DNA of 64,000 nt from Beroe forskalii (Eukaryota > Ctenophora > Nuda > Beroida > Beroidae): positions 1,046,890 to 1,110,889 of the forward strand of contig WFMF01000014.1 of assembly GCA_011033025.1 (NCBI GenBank), written 5' to 3'. This document shows positions 12,201 to 23,670 of the stretch, piece by piece. Under the pieces are notes generated by a model. The model ran no database searches. It saw only the letters and a list, made by a program, of their open reading frames with translations, and was not told the origin of the DNA. How positions within the stretch are numbered: position 1 is the first letter of the stretch; the number at the start of each line of letters is the position of its first letter. The position numbers and the translations under genes were made by a program.

Positions 12201-15200
12201 ATATTCATATTTTCACTTCTGAAGCCTAGAATGAACTATAAAAAAAGTAATAATAGTAATGAATTACAAAAATGAAAACCTAAAATTAACTTCACACCCC
12301 CAGCCCCCTCTACCCTTTCTTCGTTCAGATGGAGTGTTTATTTGACGAGAGTGATGGACAGATAGCTAACTTGGACATGATAAGAGACTTACAAGACAAG
12401 TACAAAACCAGACTCACGGCCTCAGCTAAGGAACGACTCTTTCTTCTCATCTTGGCTCACTCTTGTTGACAGTTCTGACACTTTGACATAGCAAGAACGT
12501 CTGGCACTCTGGCCTCCGGGGACCATCGCTTCCAGACCCCTGCTTATTGCTGAATTTAAGTTGCTGTCATGATCTAGAGCACATTCCATTAATGAATTAT
12601 CTTCTGAGAACAATATTTCAATCTATGGCATCAAGATCACTGCTGTGATACCTTGTTTTTTATATGGGCATTTAAGATTTGTGGGCATTTGCAAATATTT
12701 TACCAAGCTACGCGCGCCCGCTACCTCAAAAAGTACACGCGAGTTGATAAAAGACAATCTGAGAATCTGCAAAGCACTGTGTTCATTGTACACATTGCTT
12801 TAAAGTTACTTGTTGAACTGCAAATGTCTGTCATGCAGAGAATAGCTCTCAACACAGATTAGTTTCCAAACAATTACTGTGCATTAAAGCATTACCTCTA
12901 GTGACTATAACAACTTGCTCATATGTTCGTGAGAAATGTGTGAAATGTGTGTAGCTTATTACATGAAGTCAATACATAACTCATTAAGATGATTATACGA
13001 ATTCCAACTTTATTTATAAGGTTATAAGGTGCTCTATAAATTCAACCCTTTTTTCTTATTACGGCCACGGGTTTTTATTTTCACCTTAATCTTAAATTTT
13101 GTGCACCTTAATAATGAAAAAATTGTTTCGTAATCTCTTAATTTCATCTGATAAAGTAGTCAGGTATATGTATAATGTATATTGTATGTCTGTGTTCATG
13201 GCTCTTGTTTTTGAGTATGAATGCCTCTATCAGGAACGACTCTTTAAACGCGAGTTCTGCTCTTTGAAGAAGCTGAAAGAGCAGGTCCTCAAGAAACTTC
13301 AGTTCTACTGGGTCCCACGCTTCTTCCAGATGAAGCTTCAAGATTCCAGGTCGTTTGGTAACTTACCTTAAAAAGTTAGTTATAATCCATCGATATCATC
13401 TAGATGGGACTTATAAAATTATCCTATCTTAGCTTTGATTTCAATCCTTGCACTTTTGCCATAGAACGTGTGGTAAGATGAAGTTGCTTTCATTTCTGAG
13501 CACTTTCCACAGGTCGTTTGGTAATTTGAGGTTAGAGTTGGACCAGGAACAACTGAAAATACCCTTCCTCCCCTCTGTCGTGGTGTCGAGATCCTACCCC
13601 TTACAACTCAACAACCTGACCAATGTGGTGAGTACAGCTGATCACTGATCTTAGTGTACATTAGAATGGCTCGTTGTGGGATGTGAACTGTGAATTGTGG
13701 AGTGATGACTGATGGGGTCTATATTAGACCTGTTCTAGACAGGAGCTCTCAGGGGCTATAGCCCGAGCTATAGCTCGGGTCAGAGTTACTTTCTATACAC
13801 GGTGACCCTTTACGCTGACCCGGGATATCGTCCGATACAAAATTCTTTCTAGACAGGGCTGCTCGAGCTATAGCTCCTGTCAGCTTACGCCTAGTGTCAC
13901 GTGGGTAAAAGGTGTAATGTTGCAATAACAAATGATACAGATGCGTATCCCCGATCTGCTTCTATTTCGCGTTGTTTTCATGACGCGCACCGTGACAGGG
14001 CACGTGTATCAGAGAGAGCTATAGCTGGGGTCAGAGTGCTTTCTAGATAGGGAATGATGACCCGAACTATAGCTGGAGCTATAGCCGGGGTAATACCTCC
14101 AACTATTACCCCTCCTATAGCCGGTACTATAGCCGGGGTCATCGAAAAATCCCATTCTAGACAGGCTTACTCGAGCTATAGCTCGAGCTATAGCCCCTCA
14201 AAAATCCCTGTCTAGAACGGGTCTTAGAGACTGACACTGAGATGATAGGAATGATGACATCGCCCCCTCACCCCTTACTTCAGATTAACGACACTACTTC
14301 AGATTAACGACACTACGGACTGGGTTGACATGTTCAAGGAACACGATCACAGGATCATCAGTGGGAGACTGAGAAACGTATCAGCTTCCATTGTCAGGTG
14401 TGTGTTTACTGCGGGGGTTACCTCACTTTCTTACTTTCTCCCATAAGTTAGTCTGTTATTACTTATTAGTTTATTACATATCTGAGCCCTGTGGTATGAT
14501 TAAAAACTTTTGCAGTTCGAAGAAAGATCACTTTGTTTTCGGAGTAAGGAGTGATAAGAACGCAGGGGGTCCCTTCAGACGCTGGCTGCAGAGGTACTGA
14601 TTCTTCCATCTTATACTTCACATTCCTGTCCGATTACTCGACTCTTCCATGATATCAATCATAACGAAATAAGAAACTAACTCTCCCCTAACCCTCCCTC
14701 CTCCCAGGAATGGTAACAGAGAGCTGGTGAATGTGCTGTCATTCTGTGAGGAGGTTACCGAGTACAGGGTGTACGAGGAAAGGAAAGCGGACAGGGGCAT
14801 CCTCAAACGAGCTGGCTGGAGGATCTGGCATTCCTTCATGGCACCAGGTATCATGTTTAAACCCTCTCGGTCTTTTGGGTCTTGTTATTTATTTTCCTAA
14901 AATCAAAAAGGGATTTGGTTGTGTTTTTCGGTGGTGGTTTGTTCAAGTCAGTTGATTTGCTTCTTACCACTGCTCTCTCCCGCAGGAGCCCCGCAGTCTG
15001 TGGGACTAGGTCCAGCTGTTACTTCTGACATCAGAATAGCTCTACTCACCGCCAAGGACTATGTGCCCTACACTGTCTTCGATATAGCTAAAGGTAACGT
15101 TTATTTGTTCCCTGATTCAACTTCCATCGTATCAACTCTTTTAATTCCCCCGTGGTTGGAAACTTTAAACCCCACGGTAAATTGGTACCCATCAGGGTTG

Positions 15201-16999
15201 TAAATTACGAGCAAAATACGCACATTTTTTTACAAAATACGTGACTTACTATAAAAACTGGAAATTTACGTTGTGGCTGATTGCCACTTTTCATCAGTAC
15301 ACAAAAACAGTTAAGAACATGATTTGCAGGTAACGTGACAAGATTTGCAGGTAACGTGACATGATTCGCAGGTAACGTGACGTTGTTCCTGAGGCGGGCG
15401 TGGAAGGAGTATGTTCAGGAGGACTACGAGGTGTACCTGGAATCAAGACCTGACATCATGGAGCAGATAAAGACCCTGGCAGAGAACAGGATCCGGCAGA
15501 TGCAGGGACAACGCATCAACCAGTGAGTATTCGAATTAGTGACCAGGCTTCTTCTGATGTACTGGACGCTAGCCTCAACACCGATATCCTCTATTATTCC
15601 CTCTCCGATCAAGGAATAGAAGGGAGTACAAGGCACACCGTATCATGACTCATTTTACACTCCCTATTCCCCTTTTTACTCCCCCTTATTACTCCCCCTC
15701 AGATCTAGGAACAGGAGGAAGTACAAGGCACACCGGCACAAGAGGGGCAAGAAGAAGAAACTCCACACGGTGTTTGACAGTGACAGTGAGGAGGAGCTAG
15801 ATGATGAGGACTTTGCTAACATGCAGATACCCACCCTAACTGACGCTCTCACCAACAGAACGTACGTGAAATTGTGTCATATGACCCTGTACTGGTCATG
15901 TGGCCATATTTACACTTTTACCTTAATTATACTTACTATACCTGTTTACCTACCATAGCAGTATGTTATGTTTGGTGCCAGTGATAAATTCTGAGAATGG
16001 ACACCGCAAGTTACAACTCTTGTTTTAAGGAGAATAAAGAAATTTGATGAAGTTGGAAATCCTCTTGCCTCAAGTTATAATTAAGTAATAAAGTAATAAG
16101 GGAATTCCATGATTTTGAAAATTTCTAATCCACCGTGCCTAAAATATAGCCTTTAGAATGAATGACTGCAATGAAACCGATTTTATAGCTATTGATAATC
16201 TTCACACTCGAATTCAATCAACGGAAGGGTGATGATGACAGTTAGGTCCACGATGATTTCTTTGATTAGTAATTACTTTTATTGATATGAGGATATGAGG
16301 ATATGAGTAAAGCCTCTAACTCTCTAACAATTTTATGCCACAGATTTGGGACATGAAAGCCGCCGTTTGAATGCGAGCCTTTACTCTGAAGTCTGAATAC
16401 TTTCAGATTTTAATCGCTTGCTTTTCCTCCCAACAACAAATTGAGTCAGTCTAATAATCGCATTGCTGGGACATAACATTTCTGTAGCTTTGTCTTTGTG
16501 CATTTCTCAGATTCTAAAGCCATTTCAAATCTGTGATTCGGCTACATGATATGCCATTTTAATCTCCAAATAATTTGCATCGTTTACACTTTAAGGATGA
16601 TAAGTTTTCATAATGCCTGATCAGCAACCCGTTATTGTATCGCAAATCTTATAGTTTTTGACGTTTGTCTGTTATGTAAGTGGTGGACTGGCTCAGTTCA
16701 GTACAATTGAATTTGAAATTAAAGTTCGAATTTTCTGCAGGCCAAATATCCGTATTTTTAGTACAGAATGTTTGGTCAAAAATATTTGTAACGGCATGGT
16801 TTCCCCGTCCCTCAGTGCAATGGAAAAGTTCGGTAACTGGGCCACGAGAAATCTAACGGGTGAGAAAATGTTGCTTTACACCCTGTGGAAGGATTTGAGG
16901 TCGTACTTTGAGATCAACAAACAGAGCAACAAGCACCTAAGGAACCTCCAAGCCGAGCACATACATCGTACACATTTTTTGATGAAAGATAAGAAGTGA
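3320..16999 (+). CDS. RGS22-like: RGS22-like regulator of G-protein signalling, multi-exon
   Basis: Inferred exons: 3320-3408, 3959-4081, 5134-5272, 5448-5617, 9932-9999, 10207-10445, 10773-10975, 11715-11922, 12329-12430, 13234-13349, 13513-13627, 14303-14397, 14516-14593, 14708-14847, 14986-15093, 15372-15522, 15703-15861, 16816-16999 (TGA). From 5448 onward every junction joins in phase. The first exons encode FCDYFNAFLSLP then AFARPLFYERKTERLLEVYR, which resembles the RGS22 N-terminus. An acidic Ser/Glu-rich linker follows, then RGS-type segments: GFREFLSRTAGEHLLNLWLD, FRRWLQRNGNRELVNVLSFC and later DYVPYTVFDIAK. RGS proteins speed GTP hydrolysis by G-alpha subunits; RGS22 itself is linked to cilia and testis in vertebrates. 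Oddities: the 5' exons sit in a tandem duplication, the junction from 4081 to 5134 is out of phase (an exon is missed or a base lost), and intron 12431-13233 lacks a GT donor. The start exon is not found. The family call is from memory of motifs; another RGS subfamily is possible. Confidence 0.72.
6361..9391. repeat. Tandem segmental duplication, copy 2
   Basis: Counterpart of 3258-6297. Homology starts at CCTTACTGGTTATG and stops near 9391, where the sequence becomes unique. The indel pattern (homopolymer length changes in both copies) suits either a real tandem duplication or two uncollapsed haplotypes in an assembly. Confidence 0.85.
6423..8703 (+). pseudogene. Second copy of RGS22-like 5' exons, partly frame-broken
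   Basis: Exon 1 equivalent (6423-6505) is 83 nt instead of 89 and out of frame. Exon 2 (near 7047-7110) has several single-base losses. Exon 3 (near 8225-8358) shifts frame just after the LFREYKLCRQLLR stretch. Exon 4 (8534-8703) keeps the same 170-nt length, splice sites and phase as 5448-5617 but differs in its last third. Splice sites are preserved throughout. So it is either a decaying duplicate or an error-prone second haplotype. Confidence 0.6.
9392..9931 (+). other. Intron of the RGS22-like gene, unique sequence
   Basis: Lies between the end of the 3.1-kb duplication and the exon at 9932. No repeats or open frames of note. The exon at 9932 is preceded by a TTTCAG acceptor. Confidence 0.55.
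12430..13245 (+). repeat. 803-bp intron bounded by a 13-bp direct repeat, no GT donor
   Basis: GGAACGACTCTTT occurs at 12430-12442 and again at 13233-13245. The exon ending at 12430 (...SAK) and the exon starting at 13234 (ERLFKREF...) join in phase if one repeat copy is removed with the intervening 803 bp. The acceptor is TATCAG, but the intron would begin GAACGA rather than GT. This looks like sequence inserted in a once continuous exon, with a target-type duplication. Confidence 0.7.
13347..13524 (+). repeat. 163-nt intron with 15-nt direct repeats over both splice sites
   Basis: CAGGTCGTTTGGTAA is present at the donor (13347-13361, cut AG|GT at 13349/13350) and at the acceptor (13510-13524, cut AG|GT at 13512/13513). 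The flanking exons join in phase as QDSR-SFGNL. A tandem duplication of coding DNA containing AGGT would yield exactly this: one AGGT becomes the donor and the other the acceptor. Confidence 0.8.
13727..14223. mobile_element. MITE in RGS22-like intron, TTA target duplication
   Basis: Terminal inverted repeats GACCTGTTCTAGACAGG and CCTGTCTAGAACGGGTC are flanked by TTA on both sides (13724-13726 and 14224-14226). The interior repeats the palindrome GAGCTATAGCTC and variants many times and has no ORF. A 3-bp TTA/TAA duplication is the PIF/Harbinger hallmark, and Harbinger transposase relics exist elsewhere in the window. Confidence 0.75.
14278..14315 (+). repeat. Duplicated 3' splice site (19-bp x 2)
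   Basis: ACTTCAGATTAACGACACT occurs twice head to tail. Each copy carries a CAG acceptor plus the first codons of the exon. Only the second acceptor (exon from 14303, INDTTDW) is open. Use of the first would reach an in-frame TAA within eight codons. Confidence 0.85.
15319..15381 (+). repeat. Triplicated 3' splice site (21-bp x 3)
   Basis: Three head-to-tail copies of GATTTGCAGGTAACGTGAC (third copy GATTCGCAG) end at the exon start. Each contains CAG|GTAACGTGAC. Only the third acceptor (exon 15372) keeps the frame open; the first two run into TGA. The donor of the same intron (15090-15100) also reads AAAGGTAACGT, so the intron is bounded by a short direct repeat. Confidence 0.85.
15603..15740 (+). 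repeat. Decayed intronic copy of an exon start
   Basis: Intronic 15606-15637 reads GATCAAGGAATAGAAGGGAG then TACAAGGCACACCG. The exon start at 15702-15737 reads GATCTAGGAACAGGAGGAAG then the same TACAAGGCACACCG. The unit is about 100 bp, so part of the intron is a diverged tandem copy of the exon edge. Confidence 0.75.
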
Positions 17000-18126
17000 G
17001 ATGATATGATGGGGAACGTGAATGTTATCAATCATTAAGTGAAATGATTTCCTTGTGTTTGTGTAATCGATGATCCATGTACTGACAACAGCTGATAATG
17101 ATGCCGTCCAAACTGCCTGTTACTCTTGCACGAATTTGAATTCTAGATTCTGTGTAAAGCTGCGTGTTTGTGATGGGACTTTAGAATAGACTAGTAGAAA
17201 GATTGTGATGTTTACAATCGACGTAGATCAACAATGTCGAATTTTAAATTAGAATTCGTGCCAGTTTTCAATTTTCGTGTTCTATTGTTCTGATTCTTGT
17301 TATATGCACGGTTAATTCCATGTTAACAATATGTGGGGTAATGTACTAATGATCTCAATGATTGAGTATCAAGTGATTGTTTTGATTTGGTACATGTGCA
17401 GCTGTGTTATTTGTGTTTAAGCATTCTACTCACGATGTTTGTACTCACGTTAATGTTGAAGGAAGCATCTGAGGTGTTTTTAAATCTATCTTAATCAATT
17501 TCCCGTTGAATTTTAGAAATATACATTCCAGCCCTTGCCAGGGCGGTGACCCCTACGGGAAAGAAATATAGAGTCCGGACCTTAAACGATTCCTCGTCAA
17601 ATTTAAGGTCTTGAGAGAAAAATCAGAAATTTAAAATTCATAGTCGGAAGTCTTTTTGATTAAAAAAAGGTACTTAAATAGTTAAATCGAACGCTGAAGA
17701 GACGTTTTGGCGCGCCAAACTGAAGGAGACGTTTTAGACCCCCAACAAGTCGGCACCTACCGTTGTACGGTGGTCTTTATTCTAACTTTTGGTACTAAGC
17801 TACTATCAATGAGCTAATGAGCCTATCGAGACAAAGTACAGATCATTGTTCAAGATTGCTAGTAAATTGTGGAAAGTCGTTCAACGACTGGTGCGACTTT
17901 CAAAATTTTAGACGATTTGCTTTCTCAAAATTTGTATTTCAATTATCAAAATAATACACCATTTCACAAGAAGAAAAAAACTTTAAATCATATAACTGAT
18001 ACATTATATTCTTATTAAGTTCTTAATATAATACCTTTCATCATAGAATCCAGAGAGTAACAATAAGCTGATGTTTACCAATTAGTGTCAAAAACCTGAT
18101 AATAGGATAATGATATATTTTAAACT

Positions 18127-18530
18127 GAGTTTTAACTTTACTGGCCCTTAAGGACAAAAAACGACTTTGATTTTGTCCAAAGGAAAAAATGGCCGGTTAA
18201 AATAACATTAAATTAAAGGCCAATTAATTTAGGCCAAATGAAACTTTTATTACTTGGCTTATGTACAGTTAAATTCATTTAATGTCGTGATATAACATTA
18301 GATAGTGACCTAACCATGATAATAGACCAGGATTTAGGTTTTTGATGCAATTTGCTCAGTATAAATTGGTTTTCGTGGCTCTTTGAGCGAAAATTTCTTG
18401 GTTTGGCAACTGCTTGAAAAATTTTTGTCCATGTCGGTTAAAATGGCTCAAAATGGTTCAATTTTTTGTCCATAGGGCCGGTTTAAAAGGGCCGGTTAAA
18501 AAAGGTCATTAAATAAAAGCCAATAAGGTA
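18127..18530. mobile_element. MITE of the ...AAGCCAATAAGGTA family
   Basis: Present in copy 1 and missing at the matching site of copy 2 (near 21618-21632), so insertion is directly visible. The right end is rich in GGCCGGTTAAA and ends AAATAAAAGCCAATAAGG, then TA. A related copy in inverse orientation lies at 31566-31965 and a fragment at 47985-48100. The interior has words such as GGACAAAAA and GGCCGGTT. No ORF. The inverted ends (CCTTATnnGCyyTTATTTA) and a TA flank would fit a Tc1/mariner-type MITE, tentatively. Confidence 0.65.
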
Positions 18531-19368
18531 TAGGAAAATAGAAACAAGTCCACATTCCAAGAAACTGCACACAATTCTCAATAGATCGTTGCCCAAGATT
18601 TCAGCCGAGGATTTAACATTCTTCCTAGCTCTGGACTGCCGGTGGTTGTACAGCTTCTCCACAAGGAAGAGGTGTAGCCCAGGGTACTGGTGTGTGAAGG
18701 GCGGAGGCTGGGTCTCCAAGGGAGGTGGTACTTCTAAGAATCCGGCCTGTCGAAGAAGTCCTTGGAGAGTTTGAAGAAGCCTTATTCTTGAGGAAGGAAG
18801 TCTACCAGGCTCTGAAGGAGGGGGTGGGTGGCAATGGCCTCCGTCATGTCCGTTATGATGCGGCGAACAGTTGATTCTCCAACCCCGAAGAAGAGGTACC
18901 CAAGGTCAGGAAGTTGTCTCCAGCCGCCATGTAGCGGAGGGTGTTAGCTTTGGCAGTGATCAAAGGTTTGCCCAATAACTGATGTCCTCAGGATCTGGGG
19001 TAGATGTGCTCAAGGATCTCTCCAAACACAGCTTTTTGTGACTCAAGGTTACTCACAGTGAACTTGTCTTCAGGCATGCTCTGGCAGTCCTCCTCCCAGA
19101 AGGTGAGGACAAGGGTCTCTGCTGCCTCTCCCAAGAATAGGGTGTTGTCGATGTGTGTCCTCCAGGGGACAGCATCTCTTCGATCAGAAGACTTCTCTTC
19201 ATCCTTGGCATCATGTTTTCCAGCCATTGCCAGCAAGTTTGTTTGAACTTGAACATGTTGGTGGAGATACAGGTACTGTGGTATCTCCAGAAATCTCTGA
19301 CTTATACTTAGTAACCATATCTCGTGATGGGTGTTGAATAACATGTACTCCTTGACTCTGTCGTGCAA
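18483..19368 (-). pseudogene. PIF/Harbinger (HARBI1-like) transposase relic, copy 1
   Basis: Minus-strand fragments in several frames encode FWEEDCQSMPEDKF..VFGEILEHIYP near the N-terminal side and YNHRQSRARKNVKSSAEILG at the C-terminal side. The second resembles the YNYRQSRARRVVE.AFGIL signature near the end of PIF/Harbinger nucleases. The middle, with most of the DDE core, is missing or scrambled, and several frameshifts are present. It is not functional. Confidence 0.7.
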
Positions 19369-20502
19369 TCACTTACTCACCTTGTCTAATGAGGTTTGGT
19401 CGGATAATAAGGTGTTATCTAATCATGATGAATCTTCATCGTACTCATTGGTCCCATTGTCTGATGAGGGGACAATAGAATTTCCATGAGGGACAATCTA
19501 TCAATTCAGAATGAGAAATGAAAGTAATCAAGTGGCAAAGCTTCAGCTCTATGTATGCTTGAAGCCAATAGGCTGTTTAATGAATACACAAATCAAAATA
19601 ATGAATACTACAAATTGGAAATAAATGAAATTATAGGAAATAAGGGGAGGTACAAAAGGTTGTCCTTTGGTATGTATATTATACCCTACACAACTAGTTG
19701 GATAAGTACCACGGTATAACACGATGATTCTGACAAGTTTAGGTCTTTGGGTCCATAAACAGTTAAATTAAAATTTCAAATTGCGTTTTATCATGGCTTT
19801 CTGAAATCTTGAACTGCGCAATAATCCATCAGATAGCTTCTATCCAAGAGAGTGGTGTTAGACACTGTACCTTGCTCGTTCCTTGCATTAGCATTTATGA
19901 TTTTGTGATGAGAGGACTTAAAATACCACAGAACTTTAATTGAATGGCTGAGCATGGAATAAAACTATATAATACCAAACAATGATTTACTTTTTAGAAG
20001 ACGTCTTTGTGTGTTTGCTATCACTGTTCACTGATTCTGATATACACGATAAATTGATCTCAAATGGCATTAGGAACGCTAAAAATACATTTTAATCTGA
20101 TGAAATTATTTAAACTGAAAATGCTATTTGCAACACGTGATTCTGGATCTGAGTTGTAGAAATTAAAAAATATATCAATTTGGTCACTCGTGCAAGGCAA
20201 GGAGCATGGGTTTAACTCCCTTTTTCATTCATCCCTCACCTAATATACTTTGCAATAACTCTATTCTGTTCTCAACCAAACTCTTATTCAACATAGGCTA
20301 AGTATAATTACTGGTTAGTATCATAACATTATTAATCAATAATATAACAATCTCTCTCTCTACAACAAAATCAATAAATAAATATATACTCTCTTTGAAA
20401 TGAATCGGCACTTTTGCTGAAAATTCATAAATTCAAATCTAATTCTAAACGCTAAAGAAATGCACTAAAATCTTACTGAAGCAAACTTCGTTAAACTATA
20501 GA

Positions 20503-23500
20503 AACGTGAATGTTATCAATCATTAAGTGAAATGATTTCCTTGTGTTTGTGTAATCGATGATCCATGTACTGACAACAGCTGATAATGATGCCGTCCAAA
20601 CTGCCTGTTACTGATTGCACGAATTTGAGTACTATTTCTGTGTAAAGCTGAGTGTTTGTGATGGGACTTTAGAATAGACTAGTAGAAAGATTGTGATGTT
20701 TACAACCGACGTAGATCAACAATGTCGAATTTTAAAATTAGAATTCGACAGTTTTCAATTTTCGTGTTCTATTGTTCTGATTCTTGTTATATGCACGGTT
20801 GATTCCATGTTAACAATATGTGGGGTAATGGACTAATGATCTCAATGATTGAGTATCAAGTGATTGTTTTGATTTGGTACATGTGCAGCTGTGTTATTTG
20901 TGTTTAAGCATTCTACTCACGATGTTTGTACTCACGTTAATGTTGAAGGAAGCATCTGAGGTGTTTTTAAATCTATCTTAATCAATTTCCCGTTGAATTT
21001 TAGAAATATACATTCCAGCCCTTGCCAGGGCGGTGACCCCTACGGGAAAGAAATATAGTCGGACCTTAAACGATTCCTCGTCAAATTTAAGGTCTCGAGA
21101 TAAAAATCAGAAATTTAAAATTCATAGTCGGAAGTCATTTTGATTAAAAAAAGGTGCTTAAATAGTTAAATCGAACGCTGAAGAGACGTTTTGGCGCGCC
21201 AAACTGAAGGAGACGTTTTAGACCCCCAACAAGTCGGCACCTACCGTTGTACGTACGGTGGTCTTTATTCTAACTTTTTGGTACCTACTAAGCTACTATC
21301 AATGAGCTAATGAGCTCATCGAGACAAAGTACAGATCATTGTTCAAGATTGCTAGTAAATTGTGGAAAGTCGTTCAACGACTGGTGCGACTTTCAAAATT
21401 TTAGACGATTTGCTTTCAAAATTTTGTATTTCAATTATCAAAATAATACACCATTTCACAAGAAGAAAAAAAACTTTAAATCATATAACTGATACATTAT
21501 ATTCTTATTAAGTTCTTAATATAATACCTTTCATCATAGAATCCAGAGAGTAACAATAAGCTGATGTTTACCAATTAGTGTCAAAACCTGATAATAGGAT
21601 AATGATATATTTTAAACTGAATGTCAATCAAATATAGGAAAATAGAAACAAGTCCACATTCCAAGAAACTGCACACAATTCTCAATAGATCGTTGCCCAA
21701 GATTTCAGCCGAGGGATTTAACATTCTTCCTAGCTCTGGACTGCCGGTGGTTGTACAGCTTCTCTCCAAGGAAGAGGTGTAGCCCAGGGTACCGGTGTGA
21801 AGGGCACAGGCAGGGTCTCTGAGGATGTGGTACTGTCGAAGAAGTTCTTGAAGAGTTTGAAGAAGTCTTATTCTGAGGAAGGGAAGGATACCAGGCTCTT
21901 GAAGGAGGGGTGGGTGGCAATGGCCTCTGTCACGTCACTTATGATGCCGCGGGCAGCTGACGCTCCAAACCCGAAGAGGTACCCCAAGGTAAGGAAGCTG
22001 TCTCCAGCCGCCATGTAGCGGAGGGTAAGTGCTAACATTTTGGCAGGATCAAAGGCTTCCCCAATAACTGATGTCCTCAGGATCTGGGGGTAGATGTACT
22101 CAAGGATCTCTCCAAACACAGCTTTTGTGACTCGGTACATCTCCACGAACTTGTCTTCAGGCATGCCCTGGCAGTCCTCCTCCCAGAAGGTGGACGTCTT
22201 CAGGAGTCTCTGCTGCCTCCTCTCCCAAGAATAGGGTGTTGTCGATGTGTCCTCCAGGAGTTCCAGCATCTCTCCGATCACAATACTTCTCTTCATCTCC
22301 AGCAACAGCATCATGTTTCCAGCCATTGCCAGCAAGTTTGTTTGAGCAGACATGTTGATGGGAGATACAAAGGTAAACGATATCCTTCGAGAAATCTCCT
22401 GACTTATATAGTAACCATATCTCGTGATGGGTGTTCCAAGATAACATGTACTCATGACTCATCGTGCAATCACTTGCACTCTTGTCTAATGAGGTTTGGT
22501 CGATAATAAGGTGTTATCTAATCATGATGAATCATCGTGTACTCATTGGTCCCATTGTCTGATGAGGGGACAATAGGTACCACTTGAGACCAATCATCAG
22601 ATTCAGAATGAAATGAAACAATCAAGTGGCAAAGCTCTTCAGCTCTATCATATGCTTGAAGCCAGCAAATTTGTTTCAATAGATACCTAAATCAAAATAA
22701 TGAATACTACAAATTGGAAATAAATGGGGAAATTGGGAAATAAAAGGGGGTACAAAGGTTGTCCTTTGGTATGTACCACGGTAGGTACCTACTACCGACT
22801 AGTTAGGACAAGTACCGCGGTACGTAACACGGTAGGTTCCGACAAGTTGGGGTCTTTGGATCAAAAAATAAAACGAGTTAAAATTAAAATTTCAAAAATT
22901 TATTCGTTTATCATAACAAAATCTTGAACTGCTTGTAATCATCTGCATCAATTCCTTCTATCAAGAAATTCAATTGTTAGACGCATGCATGCTCGTTCCT
23001 TGCGTAGCATTTATGATTTTTTGTGATGAGAGGACTTGAAATACCCTTGTTCAGAACTTTAATTGAATGGCTGAAGGCATGAATAAAACTATATAATGCA
23101 AACAGTTACTTTTTAGAAGACGTCTTTGTGTTTTGCTATCACTGTTCACTGATTCAAATTATACACGATAAATTGATCTCAAATGGCACATTGGGAACGC
23201 TAAAATACGACTTTAATCTACGTGAAATTGTTAAAGCCCAATGCTATTTTGCAACACGTGAGTTCACGCGGATGAGTTGTAGAAATTAAGAAATATATCA
23301 ATTTGAATAAGTCACTGCGTAAGGGCAAGGAACGTGGGTTTAACTCCCCTTTTTCATTTCATCCCTCACCCCACAATATACGCTTTGCAATAACTCTATT
23401 CTGTTCTCAATGAAACTCTGTATTCAACATAGGAAGCTAAAGTATAAGTACTGGTTAGTATCATAACATTATTAATCAATAATATATAACAATCTCTCTC

Positions 23501-23670
23501 TCTACGAAAAACCAAAATCAATAAATAAATATATACCTCTCTCTTCCAAATGAATCGGCGCACGCGCAAAAGAAAATTAAATAAATTAAATTCAAATCTA
23601 TTTCTGAGCCGCGCTAAAAATGCGCGCTAAAATCATAGAAACATTACTGACAAACTTCGTTAAAACTATA
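20503..23670. repeat. Second tandem segmental duplication, copy 2
   Basis: Counterpart of 17012-20502. It keeps the same landmarks (GGCGCGCCAAACTGAAGGAG near 21193 and 17711; Harbinger relic; TC-rich stretch near 23490) and runs into the sequence flanking the Ty3 element. Frames in this copy are somewhat longer than in copy 1. Confidence 0.85.
21630..22462 (-). pseudogene. PIF/Harbinger (HARBI1-like) transposase relic, copy 2
   Basis: One open stretch of 195 codons (21868-22455) contains TSTFWEEDCQGMPEDKFVEM, then VFGEILEYIYPQILRTSVI and MLALTLRYMAAGDSFLTLGY. This is the N-terminal part of a Harbinger nuclease. Downstream, in another frame, lies YNHRQSRARKN, the C-terminal signature. The catalytic DDE core between them is not recovered. 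Same relic as in copy 1, so it predates the duplication. Confidence 0.75.

Larger units (their letters stand above)
17012..20502. repeat. Second tandem segmental duplication, copy 1
   Basis: Begins just after the RGS22-like stop codon, probably within its 3' UTR. The segment recurs from about 20503 to about 23670 with many small indels and a few larger differences. Copy 1 carries an extra MITE (18127-18530) absent from copy 2. It contains a broken Harbinger transposase on the minus strand. Confidence 0.85.

Noticed and set aside
20165..20225. A tRNA-like box (GGGTTTAACTCCC) as a primer-binding site or tRNA
   Set aside because: No cloverleaf could be drawn around it, and it lies on the wrong side of the Gag start to serve as a primer site.
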